DNA from: Bacteroidales bacterium
GTDB lineage: Bacteria > Bacteroidota > Bacteroidia > Bacteroidales > Prolixibacteraceae
Assembly: GCA_031285325.1 (NCBI GenBank)
Contig: JAITWJ010000058.1
Coordinates: forward strand, 1-47,803
Direction: 5' to 3'
DNA: 47,803 nucleotides
Part shown: positions 9,190 through 19,400 of the stretch, in pieces
Numbering within the stretch: position 1 is the first letter of the stretch
Layout: the number at the start of each line of letters is the position of its first letter
The notes under the pieces: generated by a model
What the model saw: the letters and a program-made list of their open reading frames with translations, nothing else
Database searches by the model: none
Told to the model about the DNA's origin: nothing
Program-made: the position numbers and the translations under genes

Positions 9190-9500
9190 GTTGTTCCTAC
9201 CCCTAAATCCCCTGAAGGGTAATCTTCAAGGTTATTAATTATCCATTGTCCATTGTGGACTGTTTCGTACTTCACGGTGCGCCCGACTGTTGCTTTGAAC
9301 ATTCCCGCTGGCGGAATTTGGGTATATTTCGTCTGTTTCATGCCTGCAAAGGCAGTATTTTTGACAAACGTGCGCACGTTTGTGCTTTCGCGGACTTGCG
9401 AAACCCTCATGCAGCCCTACATAATACTTTCACAAGGTTGTGAAACCATCACGTTATTTGCGAACTCCGCAGGGGTGAAGCAATCCAGAATAATTGACAG
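9190..9500. repeat. Gene-free stretch with dispersed-repeat sequence and five consecutive hairpins
   Basis: No convincing gene lies in the roughly 435 bp between the esterase terminator and the ABC ATPase start. The left end carries a block (CCCCTAAATCNCCTGAAGGG type, about 9199-9219) that recurs inverted near 47167-47187, and a TTATTAATTATCCATTGT block similar to one at 47708-47724. Then follow small stem-loops: CCGC-TG-GCGG near 9305, TGCCT...AGGCA near 9342, a perfect 20-bp palindrome at 9364-9383 (ACAAACGTGC/GCACGTTTGT), TTTCGC...GCGAAA at 9386-9403 and TTTCACAA-GG-TTGTGAAA at 9428-9445. Short reading frames here are not supported by any protein signature. Confidence 0.65.
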
Positions 9501-9585
9501 TTATTAATTATTATTTATTAATTGTTTTAAACTATTGGAATATTTGAAAGTCAAAGGCGCTATCTGAACAAAATATGAAAAAACT

Positions 9586-10479
9586 GTGCATATAAAAATA
9601 GAAAATCTGAATAAGATATATCCAAATGGGAATTACGCCATCAAGGATCTTACCCTTGATATACCAAATGGAATGTTTGGCTTGCTTGGGCCAAACGGAG
9701 CAGGAAAATCGACCTTGATGCGTATATTGGTAACTTTAATGAGGCCGAGTAACGGCAAGGTAACATTTAATGAATACGATTTGGCTAAAAACAGAAAACA
9801 GATTCGTTCTATGTTGGGTTATTTGCCACAGGATTTCAGTTTCTTCTCGAAATTAAAAACTTATGAATTTCTGGATTACACTGCCCGCCTTGCAGGTTTG
9901 AAAAACGGTTCGGTGCGTAAAAATGCCGTAGAGCGCATGTTGGAAGAGGTTGGTTTGTACGAGGCTCGCGACCGTAATGCCAATAAACTGTCGGGGGGAA
10001 TGAAACGCAGGCTTGGAATTGCGCAGGCTTTAATTAATGATCCGCAGGTTATTATTGTTGATGAACCTACTACCGGATTAGATCCTGAAGAACGTATCCG
10101 TTTCAGAAATTTACTTTCAAACATAAGTACCCGCGATGTGGTTATTATTCTTTCTACACATATTGTTGGTGATATTTCGAGTACATGCGATAATATGGCT
10201 TTGCTTAACAGAGGAGAACTCGCATTTGCAGGTTCTCCGGAACAGTTTTTAAAAAAGGCTGAAGGCTGCGTTTGGCAAATTCAAGTGTCCGAATCTGAAT
10301 ATCTTGAAATTAATGAAAAATACCCGGTAATTTCGACCATACCCATTGAAAAAGGGTGGGAGGTACAGGTAGTTACAAATGATATTAACGGATACAGCGG
10401 GGTGCAGATTACACCAAACCTTGAACATGCCTATGTTTATTTTATGGAAAACAGTTTGAATCAATGGACAAATACTTAA
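9586..10479 (+). CDS. ABC transporter ATP-binding protein (ABC-2 exporter type)
   Basis: The product has 297 residues. All ABC ATPase motifs are present: Walker A GPNGAGKST (residues 35-43), Q-loop in YLPQDFSFF, signature LSGGMKRR, Walker B VIIVDEPTTGLDPEE, and the switch His in STHIV. A C-terminal extension of about 75 residues ends in ITPNLEHAYVYFM and resembles the tail of the ATPase fused to the second RND pump (VSPHLEDAYLCLL), so the two ATPases are paralogs. The start is GTG; an out-of-frame ATG at 9575 opens a six-codon frame (MKKLCI) that overlaps this GTG and may couple or limit initiation. The gene ends 6 bp before the large permease gene, which is its likely partner. It is the first gene of the ABC-RND operon. 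Confidence 0.95.
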   Translation: MHIKIENLNKIYPNGNYAIKDLTLDIPNGMFGLLGPNGAGKSTLMRILVTLMRPSNGKVTFNEYDLAKNRKQIRSMLGYLPQDFSFFSKLKTYEFLDYTARLAGLKNGSVRKNAVERMLEEVGLYEARDRNANKLSGGMKRRLGIAQALINDPQVIIVDEPTTGLDPEERIRFRNLLSNISTRDVVIILSTHIVGDISSTCDNMALLNRGELAFAGSPEQFLKKAEGCVWQIQVSESEYLEINEKYPVISTIPIEKGWEVQVVTNDINGYSGVQITPNLEHAYVYFMENSLNQWTNT

Positions 10480-10485
10480 CAAATT

Positions 10486-13400
10486 ATGATTTCATTTCAT
10501 AACATATTTTCAATAGCCAAATATGAAAGAAAAACACTTTTAAGAAGCTGGTTTTTCAGAATTTTCAGCGCTCTTTCGCTGTTTGTACTTTTTTTTGTAA
10601 ACTTTGCCATGGTTGTTCAAGGCATAGGGCCTCAAAGTTGGGCTATACGCAGTATTCCAAGTTCCATACCCTATTTCAACCTTCTTATTTTAAATGTTGT
10701 ACAGGCAATAATAGCTGTTTTTCTTGCTTCCGATTTTTTAAAACGCGATAAAAAACTCGACACCACTGAGGTTATTTATATGCGTTCGATGAGCAACAGT
10801 GAGTATGTTCTTGGTAAAACATGGGGTAACATGCAGGTATTTCTTCTGTTGAATATTTTAATAATTGCGTTGGCTCTTGTATTCAATATGCTTGCAAAAA
10901 ACACCGAAATAGCCTGGCAGTCGTATGTTTTTTATCTGTTTGCTATAAGTGTTCCGACCATTGTTTTTATTATGGGGCTTTCGTTTTTATTAATGAGTGT
11001 AATTCGTAACCAGGCAATTACTTTTGTGTTGATATTAGGGTATATTGGTATTACGCTGTTTCTGCTGCAATCTAAATTTTACTATATTTTCGACTATATG
11101 GCATTTAACATTCCCATGTTAAGTTCCGATATTGTAGGGCTTGGAAACCTTGACGTAATTTTAATTCACCGTGGTATTTATTTGTTTTTGGGATCAGGTT
11201 TTATTTTTCTTACAATTTTCCTTTTGAAAAGATTGCCGCAATCAGAATCCATGACTATTTTTTCTCTCATTATTGGTTTGATATTTATTGGAATCGGAAG
11301 CTATCTTGCTTACGACCATGTGAATAATTTCAGACAAGCAAATTCGCTCAGAGAAAGAGTGGTTGCTTTAAATAATGAGTATGTAAATGAAAATATACCT
11401 ACTTTGAAAAGCAATTCAATAACCTTGAACCATAAAGGAAAAACAATTGAAGTAAATTCAATTATTAAAATAAAAAACGAGAATGAAACGTCTTTAAATA
11501 AACTTATTTTCAATTTAAATAACGGATTGGAAATTTCAAGTATAAAGTATAACGGTTCCGAACAAACATTTGAACGTAAAGAACATTTAATACTGTTGTC
11601 GGAAAATATAAATATTAACCCTTCAGAAGAAGCCACTCTTGAATTTACTTATTCCGGTGTAATAAACGAAGCATTGTGCTACCTCGACGTTGATGAAGAA
11701 ACAATACAGGAGAAATACGGGAGTTTTGTTTTAAATGTGGATAAAAGATATGCATTTATAAATTCAGATTATGTTTTGCTTACACCTGAAACAAACTGGT
11801 ATGTAAAAGCCGGAGTATTGTATAGTTCCGATAATGTTAAATGGGTTCATAATGAATTTGTTGAATATGATTTAACTGTTAATACAGCTCCGGGGTTAAC
11901 CGCTGTTTCACAGGGTGAACCAACAGAAATTTCCAGTGGCCGGTTTTCATTTAAAAACGAAAATCCTCTGACGCAAATATCTCTTGCAATAGGCAATTAT
12001 AAGCAATTAAAAACGATTAACGGTAACATAGAATATGGAATCTGGTATATAGATGGGCACGACTTCTTTTCAGGTGTTTTTCCCGAAACCAAAGATACAA
12101 TTCCTTACTTGGCGAATGAATTTTTCAGCGATTTCCAGAGAAGATATAATCTTGATTATTCATTTGAGCGTTTATCGCTTGTTGAAGTGCCTGCACAGTT
12201 TAAAAGTTATGTGCGCACTTGGACATCGAGACAGGAGTATATTCAACCTGAACAGATTCTTATTCCTGAGAAGGCATTTATGCTGTCGCAGGCCGATTTT
12301 GAAAACTCCATAAAAATGATGCAACGCAGAGGAGGCGGTAGAGGGGGGGGTAATTTGTCGCCACAAGATCTACAGATAAGAGTTTTTGGAAATTTTGCCA
12401 ATCAATTTACAAGCGAATCATCTTTTTCATTTAATCGTTCAATAGGAGGAGCATCTACTGTTCAAAATCAATACTTCTTATTCCCCTTGATTTATAATTT
12501 GCAGAATAACATAAAATCGGATAAATGGCCTGTTGTTAATCAGGTTTTCGAGGCATATTTAAAAAGTAAGAGCGCAGATATGCAATCGTTTTTCATGCGT
12601 GGCATTTCAGATACAGGATTAAGCAACGATGAATTAGCCAATATTGAACTGCAGGATAATTCTTTTGAAGAAATTATATCCGATCCAGATAATAAGGATA
12701 TTATAGAAAATGTAATTAAACTTAAAGGCGATGCGTTGTTTTCGAAAATACAATACATTGCCGGCGAAGAAGAGTTTTCTGTATTTATTGATGAATTACT
12801 TGAAGAATACCGTTTTAAAGACATTTCGTTTGAAGAATTCGATAAAAAAATTGGTGAAAAATTCGGGATCAATCTAACGCCTGTAATGGATGAGTGGTTC
12901 AAGCAAAATAAACTGCCCGGTTTCTTATTTTCTCCTGTAACTGCCGTTCAGGTTAGAACAGGTGAAAGTATGCAAACCATGATAAAATTTAAGGCCACTA
13001 ATTTTACTGATATTGAAGGACTTGTAAAGTTAACATTCAGGCTTGGCGATGGTGGCGGAATGGGTGGTTTTGGCGGAAATGAAGAGGTTGTTAACAAGCT
13101 AATACATCTCGATCCTCATCAAACAAAAGACTTAAGTTATATGCTTGAAAGCGAGCCACGTTTACTTATGATTAATACATTAACATCGCAAAATGTCCCA
13201 CAACTTTTAAGTCATAATTTCAGGGAAATTCCTGAAGACATAAAGGTAAATCCTTTTGAAGGCGAAATATTGTCGGATGTTCCGGTAAACATGATTCAAT
13301 CCGGCGAAATTATTGTTGATAATGAAGACTCTTTATTATTTGAAATAACAAGCAACAAGAGAGTGAGTCTTTTAGAAAAATGGATAATTGACGATGAAAA

Positions 13401-13821
13401 AGATGAAGCAAAATATCAGTCGATAAACAACTTCCGTCCACCAACAAGTTGGACCGCCACAACTAATACTGAATTTTTTGGCAGTAACATACTTTCGGGC
13501 TATTACATAAAGAGTGGCGACGGTTCGCAAACTGCAAAATGGAATGTACCGGTTAAGGAAGAAGGATTTTACGAAGTTTATTACCATTTGTACAAAGCCA
13601 GCAGGCGAGGTAGAGATAACAGATCGAGAGGGAGCTATCTTTTTACTATCACAGGCGATGATGATACTGTTGAACAGGCACTTGATGTTGATGAAGCAGA
13701 ACCTGGCTGGGTATTGTTGGGAACTTACAGTTTCTCTCCCGGAAGAGCTTCGATTGAACTTTCTAATAAGTCGGAATTGAACATGGTGTTTGCCGATGCT
13801 GTAAAATTTATAAAGCAATAA
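10486..13821 (+). CDS. ABC-2 permease fused to an inactive M1-peptidase-like ectodomain and a golvesin-like C-terminal domain
   Basis: The product has 1111 residues. Residues about 20-275 hold seven hydrophobic segments of an ABC-2 type permease. Residues about 290-830 resemble the M1 aminopeptidase half known from the phylum's fused permease/M1 proteins: a beta-rich N-part, then LSLVEVPAQFKSYVRTWTS and QPEQILIPEKAF, and the helical C-part with FDKKIGEKFGINLTPVMDEWF. No HExxH zinc motif exists anywhere; the expected position reads FGNFANQF, so peptidase activity is not expected. Gly-rich stretches occur near 615 and 865. The last roughly 110 residues (SGYYIKSGDGSQTAKWNVPV to ADAVKFIKQ) look like a golvesin/XlyA-type beta-sandwich. 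The protein is probably an inner-membrane exporter subunit with a large periplasmic head. It is translated 6 bp after the ATPase gene. Confidence 0.82.
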   Translation: MISFHNIFSIAKYERKTLLRSWFFRIFSALSLFVLFFVNFAMVVQGIGPQSWAIRSIPSSIPYFNLLILNVVQAIIAVFLASDFLKRDKKLDTTEVIYMRSMSNSEYVLGKTWGNMQVFLLLNILIIALALVFNMLAKNTEIAWQSYVFYLFAISVPTIVFIMGLSFLLMSVIRNQAITFVLILGYIGITLFLLQSKFYYIFDYMAFNIPMLSSDIVGLGNLDVILIHRGIYLFLGSGFIFLTIFLLKRLPQSESMTIFSLIIGLIFIGIGSYLAYDHVNNFRQANSLRERVVALNNEYVNENIPTLKSNSITLNHKGKTIEVNSIIKIKNENETSLNKLIFNLNNGLEISSIKYNGSEQTFERKEHLILLSENININPSEEATLEFTYSGVINEALCYLDVDEETIQEKYGSFVLNVDKRYAFINSDYVLLTPETNWYVKAGVLYSSDNVKWVHNEFVEYDLTVNTAPGLTAVSQGEPTEISSGRFSFKNENPLTQISLAIGNYKQLKTINGNIEYGIWYIDGHDFFSGVFPETKDTIPYLANEFFSDFQRRYNLDYSFERLSLVEVPAQFKSYVRTWTSRQEYIQPEQILIPEKAFMLSQADFENSIKMMQRRGGGRGGGNLSPQDLQIRVFGNFANQFTSESSFSFNRSIGGASTVQNQYFLFPLIYNLQNNIKSDKWPVVNQVFEAYLKSKSADMQSFFMRGISDTGLSNDELANIELQDNSFEEIISDPDNKDIIENVIKLKGDALFSKIQYIAGEEEFSVFIDELLEEYRFKDISFEEFDKKIGEKFGINLTPVMDEWFKQNKLPGFLFSPVTAVQVRTGESMQTMIKFKATNFTDIEGLVKLTFRLGDGGGMGGFGGNEEVVNKLIHLDPHQTKDLSYMLESEPRLLMINTLTSQNVPQLLSHNFREIPEDIKVNPFEGEILSDVPVNMIQSGEIIVDNEDSLLFEITSNKRVSLLEKWIIDDEKDEAKYQSINNFRPPTSWTATTNTEFFGSNILSGYYIKSGDGSQTAKWNVPVKEEGFYEVYYHLYKASRRGRDNRSRGSYLFTITGDDDTVEQALDVDEAEPGWVLLGTYSFSPGRASIELSNKSELNMVFADAVKFIKQ

Positions 13822-13839
13822 ATAATTAAATCAATACAA

Positions 13840-15354
13840 ATGAGTCTTTTTAGAATTAAATCATTACAAAAAATTGCAATGTTGGGATTTGCCTTCTTTG
13901 CAGTAATTCAAGTAACTTATGCACAGGAATTACTGACTCTTGATAGGGCATTACAATATTCTGAAACAGAAAGTCCAATCATTATTCAATCGAAATTGAA
14001 TATTGAAAGAGTACAAAAAAATCTTGAAGCACAGAGAGCCGCTTTAAAATCGAGGTTCTCTCTCGAAGCCAATCCTTTATCTTTCAATAGAAACAGAAGT
14101 TTCGACGATGTGCGTAGTACCTGGTACACGAGTGAGAATCTATCGTCGAATACCAATTTAAGAATATCGCAACCTATTTTATTTACCGATGGAACAATCT
14201 CTTTGAATAACGAGTTTGGCTGGCAAAAAAGTAAATCAAGTGCAACTAATGCAATACCACAAAACGAAAGATTTTATAATAATCTTTATTTAAACTTAAA
14301 TCAGCCGCTTTTTACATATAACCGGTTAAAAATGCAGCTCAAGCAATTGGAACTGAACTACGAAAATGCCAAGATAAGTTATGCTTTGCAGCGTTTAAAT
14401 ATGGAACGAAACGTAACTCAGCAGTTTTATAATGTTTTTATGCTTCAGGAAAACCTTTCTATTGCTAAAGCCGAACTTGAAAATACACAGGTTAATTATG
14501 AACTTATTAAAAATAAAGCCGATGCAGGTTTAGTGGCTATGGAAGAACTGTATCAGGCTGAATTAAATCTGATGCAGTCGCAATCGACTGTTGAAGAAAG
14601 GACAGTAAGCTATGAAAACGCCAAAGACCAATTAAAGTTATTGTTAGGTATGGATATTTATTCTGATTTTGTTATTCTTAATATAGATATTTCAACACAG
14701 GAATCTGTTTCTGTTAATTTGGAACAAGCAATTGAAAATGGGTTAAAAAACAGGATGGAACTGCGACAGAGAGAAATTGATATCGAAAACAGCCAGTTTG
14801 CAATGATTCAAACTAAAGCGCAAAATGAATTTTCAGGTGATTTGAATTTAAGGCTCGGAATTACAGGAGATGATACAAATCTTGCACAAATATACAAAAA
14901 AGAAAATACGGTTAATAACCCTTCTGTATCAATATCGTTTAACTTGCCTATTTTTGATTGGGGTGAAAAAAAAGCAAGGATTGCCGCACAAGAGGCTGCA
15001 ATAGAGTCGGTACAAATTGATTATGAAGAAGAACAAAAAGATATTATCTTGTCAATCCGCGAGGTTTACCGTAGTATTCAAAGTCAATGGAATCAAATAC
15101 AGATTGCTAAGCAGAAGCAGAATAATGCACAGCTTACCTACGAAATTAATAATGAAAGATACCTTAATGGAGATTTAACAGGTATGGATCTTAACCTTCA
15201 GCAACAACAACTTTCAAATGCCAGAATTTCTTATACACAGGCACAGATCAATTATAAGATTGCATTGTTAAATCTCAAAATACAATCTTTATACGATTTC
15301 GAAATGAATTTACCGGTACTGCCGGATGAGTTATATTTAAGTACAGAAAATTAA
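13840..15354 (+). CDS. TolC-family outer-membrane channel protein
   Basis: The product has 504 residues. A signal peptide ends at VTYAQ (about residue 28). The rest shows the duplicated TolC architecture: a first half with LTLDRALQYSETESPIIIQSKLNIERVQKNLEAQRAALK-like helix (split here for brevity into its family hallmarks) and QPLFTYNRLKMQLKQLEL, and a second half with SVNLEQAIENGLKNRMELRQRE, FNLPIFDWGEKKARI and long helices containing many Gln and Asn. TolC proteins form trimeric channels through the outer membrane and periplasm for efflux pumps. It lies 18 bp after the ABC permease gene and 22 bp before the adaptor gene, so it most likely serves both the ABC and RND pumps of the operon. Confidence 0.93.
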   Translation: MSLFRIKSLQKIAMLGFAFFAVIQVTYAQELLTLDRALQYSETESPIIIQSKLNIERVQKNLEAQRAALKSRFSLEANPLSFNRNRSFDDVRSTWYTSENLSSNTNLRISQPILFTDGTISLNNEFGWQKSKSSATNAIPQNERFYNNLYLNLNQPLFTYNRLKMQLKQLELNYENAKISYALQRLNMERNVTQQFYNVFMLQENLSIAKAELENTQVNYELIKNKADAGLVAMEELYQAELNLMQSQSTVEERTVSYENAKDQLKLLLGMDIYSDFVILNIDISTQESVSVNLEQAIENGLKNRMELRQREIDIENSQFAMIQTKAQNEFSGDLNLRLGITGDDTNLAQIYKKENTVNNPSVSISFNLPIFDWGEKKARIAAQEAAIESVQIDYEEEQKDIILSIREVYRSIQSQWNQIQIAKQKQNNAQLTYEINNERYLNGDLTGMDLNLQQQQLSNARISYTQAQINYKIALLNLKIQSLYDFEMNLPVLPDELYLSTEN

Positions 15355-15376
15355 ACCGGATTAAAATAAATTAAAA

Positions 15377-16435
15377 ATGAAAAATATAGTATTATTTCTT
15401 TTATTAGGATTTGTTGCAGTTTTTGTATCATGCAACAACCAGCCTCAAAACGTGGGTACAGAATTGGCATCGCCGGTTTCTGTGGAAAGTGTCGTATTGC
15501 AGAGTATAAGTCAGTTTATAAATACTTCCGGAACAGCAAAGTCAGCTTCCGAAGTTGTTCTAAGTACCGAGATGGCCGGTAAATATCATATCGTTAATAA
15601 CCCGCAAACAGGCAGGCCGTTTAAAATTGGCGACAGAGTAAGCCAAGGACAGGTTATTGTTCGTTTGGAAGATGAAGAATATGTAAATAATATTGGTTTG
15701 GAATCGGTTAGACTGAACCTTGAGATTACTGAAGATGAATACAATAAACAACAATCACTTTTCGAAAAGGGAGGGGTAACCCAGTATCAGGTACGTAATG
15801 CTGAAATTTCAAAATTAAATGCTCAAAAAAATTATCATGCTGCTATTATCAATCTTGCAAAAATGGATGTTAAAGCGCCTTTCGATGGGGTTATCGCCGA
15901 TCTTCCATATTACACCGAAGGAACAATTACTCCTTCTAATACACAGGTGGTTACCCTTATGAATTATAGTAAAATATTTATGGAGATTAACCTTCCCGAA
16001 AAAAATATCGCCGATGTAAATATAGGGCAGCAGGCTTTAATTACAAGTTATACGCTTGTAAACGACACTTTAAGGGGCGTTATAACAGAACTTTCACCGA
16101 TGATTAGTACCGAAACCCGAACTTTTAAAGGTACGCTCGAAATAAATAACCCTGATTTAAAATTAAGGCCGGGAATGTTTGTCAAAGCTGATATTATTAA
16201 TGCTCAGAAAGACAGTACTATTGTTATTTCTAAAGACATTATAATGTCAAGTAATAGAGGTAAATATGTATTTGTTGTAGGTGGCAATAATACTGCCGAA
16301 CAACGCATGATAAGTATCGGCCTGCAAAACGAAGACAATGTTGAAGTTACCGAAGGACTTAACCGGAACGACCAGTTAATAATAAATGGCTACCAAACAT
16401 TACGTAACCGTTCAAAAGTTACAATCGTGCTTTAA
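15377..16435 (+). CDS. RND-type periplasmic adaptor (membrane-fusion) lipoprotein
   Basis: The product has 352 residues. A lipoprotein signal with Cys at about residue 19 (VSCNNQPQ) anchors it to the membrane. The order is that of AcrA/MdtA-type adaptors: a beta-barrel strand, first half of a lipoyl domain (GDRVSQGQVIVRLEDEEY), a short coiled-coil hairpin (about 105-155), second lipoyl half (VKAPFDGVIADLPYYTEG), beta-barrel (VNIGQQALITSY, LRPGMFVKADI) and a membrane-proximal domain ending LRNRSKVTIVL. The hairpin is short, as in many adaptors of this phylum. It bridges the inner-membrane RND pump to the TolC channel. It sits between tolC-like and RND genes in the operon. Confidence 0.93.
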   Translation: MKNIVLFLLLGFVAVFVSCNNQPQNVGTELASPVSVESVVLQSISQFINTSGTAKSASEVVLSTEMAGKYHIVNNPQTGRPFKIGDRVSQGQVIVRLEDEEYVNNIGLESVRLNLEITEDEYNKQQSLFEKGGVTQYQVRNAEISKLNAQKNYHAAIINLAKMDVKAPFDGVIADLPYYTEGTITPSNTQVVTLMNYSKIFMEINLPEKNIADVNIGQQALITSYTLVNDTLRGVITELSPMISTETRTFKGTLEINNPDLKLRPGMFVKADIINAQKDSTIVISKDIIMSSNRGKYVFVVGGNNTAEQRMISIGLQNEDNVEVTEGLNRNDQLIINGYQTLRNRSKVTIVL

Positions 16436-16471
16436 TATCCATTTTGGATTTTTACCAGAAAATTGATTAAT

Positions 16472-19400
16472 ATGAAGAAATTAACAGAATTTTCTATCAA
16501 TTTCCCGATAACAATTTTAATGATAATACTGGGAGTCATCCTTTTAGGTTGTATTTCGTTTGGTAAATTGGGAATTGATTTGTTTCCCGACCTAAATTCA
16601 CCAAGAATTTTTGTCGAGATAAGATCTGGCGAGCGTCCACCTGAAGAAATGGAGAAACAATTTGTTCAGCAGATTGAGGCTTTAGCAATTCGTCAGCGCG
16701 ATGTTGTTCAAGTTACATCAGTGTCGAAAGTTGGAACTGCGCAAATTACTGTAGAATATAATTGGAATAAAGATATGGACGAGGCTTTTCTCGATTTGCA
16801 GAAAGCGTTGAATTCAGTTGGTGGCCTCGACGAAATAAATATTACCCAGCATAATCCAAATAATTTGCCGGTAATGATCATAGGATTAACTCATACCGAA
16901 ATAAAAGATATGAACGAAATCCGTAAAATTGCTGAGAATTATATTCGAAACGACTTGGTCAGACTTGATGGAGTTGCAGAAGTTGAACTTTCAGGACAAG
17001 AGAAAAGCGAAATTATTATTAAAACCGATCCTTATCGCTTAGCAGCCCAGAATCTTACTCTCGATGAAATTAATTCACGTATTACAGCTTTTAATCGTAG
17101 TGTTTCAGGCGGCAGGATAAGCGAATTGGGAATGCAGTATATTGTTAAAGGGATAAGCCTTCTTCAAACAACTGAAGATTTTGAAAACCTGATTGTTGGG
17201 TATAAAGCTGTAAGGGCACAGACCGGTAACCAGCCAAGAGTAGAAATGGCCCCTGTATTTTTGAAAGATGTTGCAACAGTAACAAGAGAAAACAAAAGAC
17301 CCGATAATATTATTCATATAAATGGCGAGCGTTGTATAGGTTTGGCTGTTTACAAAGAAACACAATATAATACTGTAAATGCTGTTGGTCAGATCAATGA
17401 CGCCTTGGTAAACATTCAGAAGGCTTTGCCAGGATATAACCTTGAAGTGGTTTCAAACCAGGGGAAATTTATCAGTCAGGCTATCGGAGAGGTACAAAAT
17501 TCGGCTTTGTTCGGTATTTTACTTGCAGTATTCGTTTTGTTTGTTTTTTTGAGGCGTTTAGGTACTACACTAATAGTGAGTGTTGCTATTCCTATTTCAA
17601 TTATTGCCACATTTAACATGATGTATTTCACGAATCTTACGATTAACGTTATGACACTTGGAGGCCTTGCTCTTGGAGCAGGTATGCTGGTTGATAACGC
17701 CATTGTAGTTTTGGAAAATATTTTCCGTAATCATGAAAACGGTATGAGCGTGAAAGAAGCTGTGATTGTTGGCGCATCTCAAGTCGGAGGGGCTATAACA
17801 GCCTCAACTCTTACAACCATAGTAGTTTTTCTTCCGATTGTATATTTGCATGGTGCTTCAGGTGAACTTTTTAAAGATCAGGCATGGACAGTAGCTTTTT
17901 CATTAATTTCTTCAATTTTTGTAGCTATTTTTCTTATTCCAATGATGTATCATCGGTTTTATAGAAACAAGAAGTATGAAGTGAAACAAAAATCGATAGA
18001 ACTTGGTGGATTTGCCCGGTTACTTGAGAAAATATTAAATATTAAGTGGACGGTTATTATTGTATCAGTGATAATTGTTGTAGGAGCATATTTGCTCATT
18101 CCTTTTATTGGTGCCGAATTTATGCCAAAAACAGAAACAAATGAATTTTCAATTGATTTGAAATTACAGGAAGGTACAGAGTTGGAAAGAACAGAATCGA
18201 CAGTGCAGGTTATTGAAGCAATTGTTAATGAATATCTCGGCGATAACCTTAAAACATTGTATTCGCATGTAGGCCCAACAGCCAGTATTCAAGGAGATGA
18301 AAATTCAGTTTTTAGAGGTGAAAATACTGCACAGATTTCGATCGCTTTAAACGAAGGTTCCCAAATTACTTCAGAGATGGTTATTGAAACTATTGATATG
18401 ATGACATCAGGCGTAGAAGGTTTGGAAATAAATTTTTCGAAAAGTCAAAATGCTTTAAGTAATATTCTTGGCACTGATGAATCTCCTGTAGTAGTTGAAG
18501 TTCGTGGTGAAGAACTACCTGAAATAGAAAAAGTTGTGAACGAGGTTAAACTGCGTATGTTGGAAATGAATGAGTTATTTAATGTTCAAACTTCAATTGA
18601 AGGTGGTGCTCCTGAAGTAGAGATTCAAATAGACAGAATAAGGGCAGGTATTCATAATATAAATGTTCAAACAGTAATTACTCAACTACAATCGCAACTT
18701 GAAGGCCAAACTGCAGGTCAACTGGAGTATGGCGGAGAATTGGAAGATATTGTAATAAAAGTACCTGAAAAAGATTTGTCGGAAATTGATGGACTTACAA
18801 TTAATTCCGGAGGCCAGATTTTTCGACTCGAAGAAATTGCCGATATCTCGTATAGTATTTCCCCAAAAGAAATTATAAGGAGAAACCAGACAAGGATTGG
18901 AAAAATAACAGCTCAGATGGTGCAGGGGGTTGCTCTTGATCAGGTTTCTAAAGAAATTTTACAGGCAACTTCCGATATTGAACTTAAACCAAACTACAAT
19001 ATTATGGTAACCGGAGAAGAAGAAAAAAGACAGGAATCAATGAGGAATCTCGGTTTTGCACTTATTTTATCGATAGTGTTGGTTTATATGGTTATGGCAT
19101 CGCAATTCGAGTCATTAATCCACCCATTTACCATTTTATTTACTATCCCGTTGGCAGTTGCAGGAAGTATTTTTATCTTCTTTATTATGGGTAAAAATTT
19201 CAATATAATGGCTTTAATAGGAATAATCATGCTTGCCGGTATAGCTGTCAATAACTCTATTATTTTAGTTGACAGGATAAACCAGTTAATTCGTGATGGT
19301 ATGACGAGGAAAGACGCAATAATACAGGCAGGGCAGCAACGTATCAGGCCAATTATAATGACGAGTTTGACAACTATTATTGCATTATTACCTTTAACAA

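Noticed and set aside
9246-9507. Overlapping small frames between the esterase and ABC genes
   Set aside because: They are made from dispersed-repeat and palindrome sequence in several frames at once, with no ribosome-binding or protein signature.
13372-13818. Open frame of 148 codons on the minus strand
   Set aside because: Antisense to the C-terminal part of the ABC permease; no signature, and the plus-strand gene is certain.
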